Shown here in pieces: positions 14,938 through 16,510 of a stretch of 16,510 nucleotides of DNA. The DNA comes from Candidatus Omnitrophica bacterium CG1_02_40_15 (GTDB lineage: Bacteria > Omnitrophota > Gorgyraeia > Gorgyraeales > Gorgyraeaceae). The stretch lies in contig MNVP01000082.1 in the NCBI GenBank assembly GCA_001871815.1, positions 1 through 16,510 of the forward strand. Reading direction: 5' to 3'. Position numbers and translations under genes: made by a program. Each line of letters begins with the position of its first letter. Position 1 is the first letter of the stretch. The notes beneath the pieces are model-generated. The model did no database searches. It was given only the letters and a program-made list of their open reading frames with translations, and was not told the origin of the DNA.

Positions 14938-14986
14938 GCACTTGACTTACGGAACGAATGCAATGAGTGAACGTAAGTCAATGTGC
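14938..14986. repeat. Hairpin after the ROK gene
   Basis: TTGACTTACG (14942-14951) is the exact reverse complement of CGTAAGTCAA (14972-14981). GCAC/GTGC extend the stem past a one-base bulge, and the loop is 20 bases. It starts four bases after the ROK stop in the minus direction. There is no T-run after it, so terminator activity is uncertain. Confidence 0.7.
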
Positions 14987-14990
14987 GAAT

Positions 14991-16229
14991 TTATGCTTGC
15001 ACGAATATATCTCGTATCACAACACTTGCTGCGCCTAACGCCACAGAATCTTCTCCAAGTTTTGCAGGTATTATTTTAACAACATTTGCAGGCTCTTCAA
15101 ATGCCCATTTTCTAACAGTCCTTCTTAAGGGCTCTAAAAGTAAACTACCAGCCTTTTCAATCCCTCCTCCAATAACCACTATCTCAGGGTTAAATAAATT
15201 TACAAGATACGCAATCCTTATCCCGAGATTCACGGCTCCATCTTCCAGGAGTTCTATTGCAAGAGTATCTCCTGCCTTTGCAGCTTCTATGATATGATCC
15301 ACTGTAAGATTATCCAGTTTATTATCGCAGAATTCAAGTATCCTTGTCTTAACATCGTCTTCTTTTATAAGTTTCTTGACCTGGCTCACTAACCCTAGAT
15401 CAAGCCCTGCAGGAAGAAGCAAAGAAATATTCTTTGAAACCTGCAGATATTCTTCGTTGCGCGGATAATTAATCCTTATCTCTCCCGCGCTGCCTGATGC
15501 TCCGCAATACATGGCGCCTTTTATAATAATGCCGCTCCCTACATCGGAATACATGTAAATCACATCCTGTATATCTATAGGAAGGGCATGCATCTTTTCT
15601 CCGAACGCGGCAAAAGTTGCGTCGTTACCTATAAAGGAAGGGAGCCCAAATCTTTGCTCAATCATCCCTTTTATGGATATATAACTAGCCCTTATCCCAT
15701 TCTTCGCGGAGTCCCTCACTGTGCCGAGATGTTCATCTATAACTCCGCTTACTCCTATACCAACGCCTTTTATTTTATTTTTGTCCACGCCTTTTTTCTT
15801 TAACAACTCATCTATTAGTTCAAGCGAAGCTTCTATAATCTTATCCATATTATCTTTTATTCTGGCCTTTTTCACCTTGGTTATAATCCTTCCTGCAAGA
15901 TCAGTCACAAGGCCTATCATAGTTGCGCCAAAGGCGTCCAAGTGGCCTAAATCAATCCCTATTGCATACATGCTATCATCATTTAATTTAACAACCGTAG
16001 GTTTCCTGCCTCCCGTAGAAACCTCCATGCCCCCTTCTGAAACCAGCCCCTTATCAATATAACTATTTATATAATTAGAAACAGTCACTATGTTCAGATC
16101 TGTAACCTTTGAGATATCAGCTCTTGCAATAGGGCCATTTCTGCGTATGAGTTCAAGTATCGCAAAATTCTTTCTCTCGTGGTCTGAAGATGTATAACTG
16201 TCATACATCCTGCCTTTTCTGATAGACAT
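14991..16229 (-). CDS. ROK-family transcriptional regulator lacking the zinc motif
   Basis: A 412-residue protein of the NagC/XylR type. An N-terminal winged helix lies at about residues 20-80 (AILELIRRNGPIARADIS, NIVTVSNYINSYIDKGLV, then the wing GGRKPTVVKL). A ROK sugar-kinase fold starts at about residue 88 with the phosphate-loop motif GIDLG, and has GNDATFAAFGE at 201-211 with the usual catalytic-type Asp203, and a C-terminal IVVIGGGIE. The ROK signature GEIGH plus CxCGxxGCxE is lost: GEIRINYPRNEEYLQ runs straight on, with neither the His nor the Cys cluster. It is therefore probably a regulator with no, or altered, sugar-kinase activity. The start has a strong ribosome binding site (GGGAGGCGG). 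It lies immediately upstream of the efflux operon, but a separate promoter follows it, so control of that operon is only a guess. Confidence 0.92.
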   Translation of the reverse strand: MSIRKGRMYDSYTSSDHERKNFAILELIRRNGPIARADISKVTDLNIVTVSNYINSYIDKGLVSEGGMEVSTGGRKPTVVKLNDDSMYAIGIDLGHLDAFGATMIGLVTDLAGRIITKVKKARIKDNMDKIIEASLELIDELLKKKGVDKNKIKGVGIGVSGVIDEHLGTVRDSAKNGIRASYISIKGMIEQRFGLPSFIGNDATFAAFGEKMHALPIDIQDVIYMYSDVGSGIIIKGAMYCGASGSAGEIRINYPRNEEYLQVSKNISLLLPAGLDLGLVSQVKKLIKEDDVKTRILEFCDNKLDNLTVDHIIEAAKAGDTLAIELLEDGAVNLGIRIAYLVNLFNPEIVVIGGGIEKAGSLLLEPLRRTVRKWAFEEPANVVKIIPAKLGEDSVALGAASVVIRDIFVQA

Positions 16230-16376
16230 ATCCGCCTCCCATGATAATGTAACACAACTGTTATTTCACGTTACTTCGTTTTATATAAATACTGCCTCTT
16301 TTGCTTTAATAGGGAATGAATCGTGATCATCCTCCCATTCGTGCCCTTATCTATAAGCACACAACATACAGTTTTC
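16230..16376. other. Leader region of the ROK gene; no gene seen
   Basis: Only the ribosome binding site of the ROK gene (about 16232-16240) is clear. A short GTAAC...GTTAC inverted repeat with a 16-base spacer lies on the minus strand within about 45 bases of the start and could be an operator, but it is weak. I could not fix a convincing promoter on either strand. Confidence 0.4.
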
Positions 16377-16377
16377 G

Positions 16378-16458
16378 ATCCCCGGCCCCCTATTCTCCTT
16401 GAGAGCGCAAAGCTAATTTACAGCTTCCGCTAGGCGGTTATGAGGGCAGCCGGAGTAA
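16378..16458 (+). ncRNA. Candidate structured RNA, possibly riboswitch-like, leading a gene beyond the right edge
   Basis: On the plus strand CCGGC plus CCCT near 16383-16392 can pair with AGGG plus GCCGG near 16442-16454. Inside are TCTC-CTT-GAGA and either AGCG/AAGCT pairing with AGCTT/CGCT or a CCGC-TAG-GCGG tip. The segments GCAAAGC and GGCAGCCGG also occur, in order, in the c-di-GMP-I (GEMM) riboswitch core. The usual GGGCAAACC-type 5' part and GNRA-capped stem are not seen, so this is not a standard member. It could equally be another palindrome-rich element. Confidence 0.3.
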
Positions 16459-16510
16459 TTTACTATATAAGACCTATTCTGCGATAAGACCCTGTAAACA
16501 ATAACTGAGA

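Overview
The window looks like chromosomal DNA of a diderm (Gram-negative) bacterium of moderate to low GC. It encodes an outer-membrane TolC-type channel, a periplasmic adaptor and two inner-membrane RND pumps, plus type II secretion/type IV pilus parts. The gene content, the TonB-domain/TolC fusion and the many small palindromic repeats make me think of Omnitrophota or a relative. That is an impression from reading, not a phylogenetic result.

All ten convincing genes lie on the minus strand, so transcription runs from high to low coordinates. First is a ROK-family winged-helix regulator (14991-16229). A near-perfect sigma70-type promoter follows (14882-14910), and then an efflux operon: a TolC-family channel carrying an N-terminal TonB-C domain (13011-14861), a membrane fusion protein (11679-12890), an RND permease with a C-terminal winged-helix DNA-binding domain (8119-11682), and a second RND permease (4843-8046). 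The next block is a secretion/pilus cluster: a membrane-anchored coiled-coil protein (3504-4682), a GspF/PilC platform protein (2424-3503) and two minor pseudopilins (1985-2368 and 1336-1998). It ends with a degenerate YchF-like GTPase (315-1322). The efflux genes would form one tripartite pump, possibly with a mixed RND trimer. The secretion genes are incomplete here: no ATPase, secretin, major pseudopilin or prepilin peptidase is present.

The most distinctive layer is a dense set of small palindromic repeats in at least four families. (1) A GTAGGG-ended family has three copies, all in frame inside genes: two in the linker of the RND/winged-helix fusion and one in the leader of a pseudopilin. 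(2) A pair of palindromes, each exactly 41 bp, shares ends and centre and shows compensating changes. (3) Heptad arrays built on xxxAGCG occur at 221-271 and 8050-8123; the second supplies the stop codon of one RND gene and replaces the leader of the other. (4) A pair of elements of about 100 bp shares TTCTC...CGAGAA ends and a CTCGAAGAATAT core; one sits in the tolC-adaptor gap, the other in frame between the TonB-C and TolC domains. Further single hairpins lie at 4708-4825 and 14938-14986. Most gene 3' ends in the window have one of these elements within about 20 bases.

The right end (16230-16510) has no gene I can support, but it can fold into nested helices on the plus strand with some sequence resemblance to a c-di-GMP-I (GEMM) riboswitch core. 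The left end (1-314) has only a possible plus-strand gene tail and two repeats.
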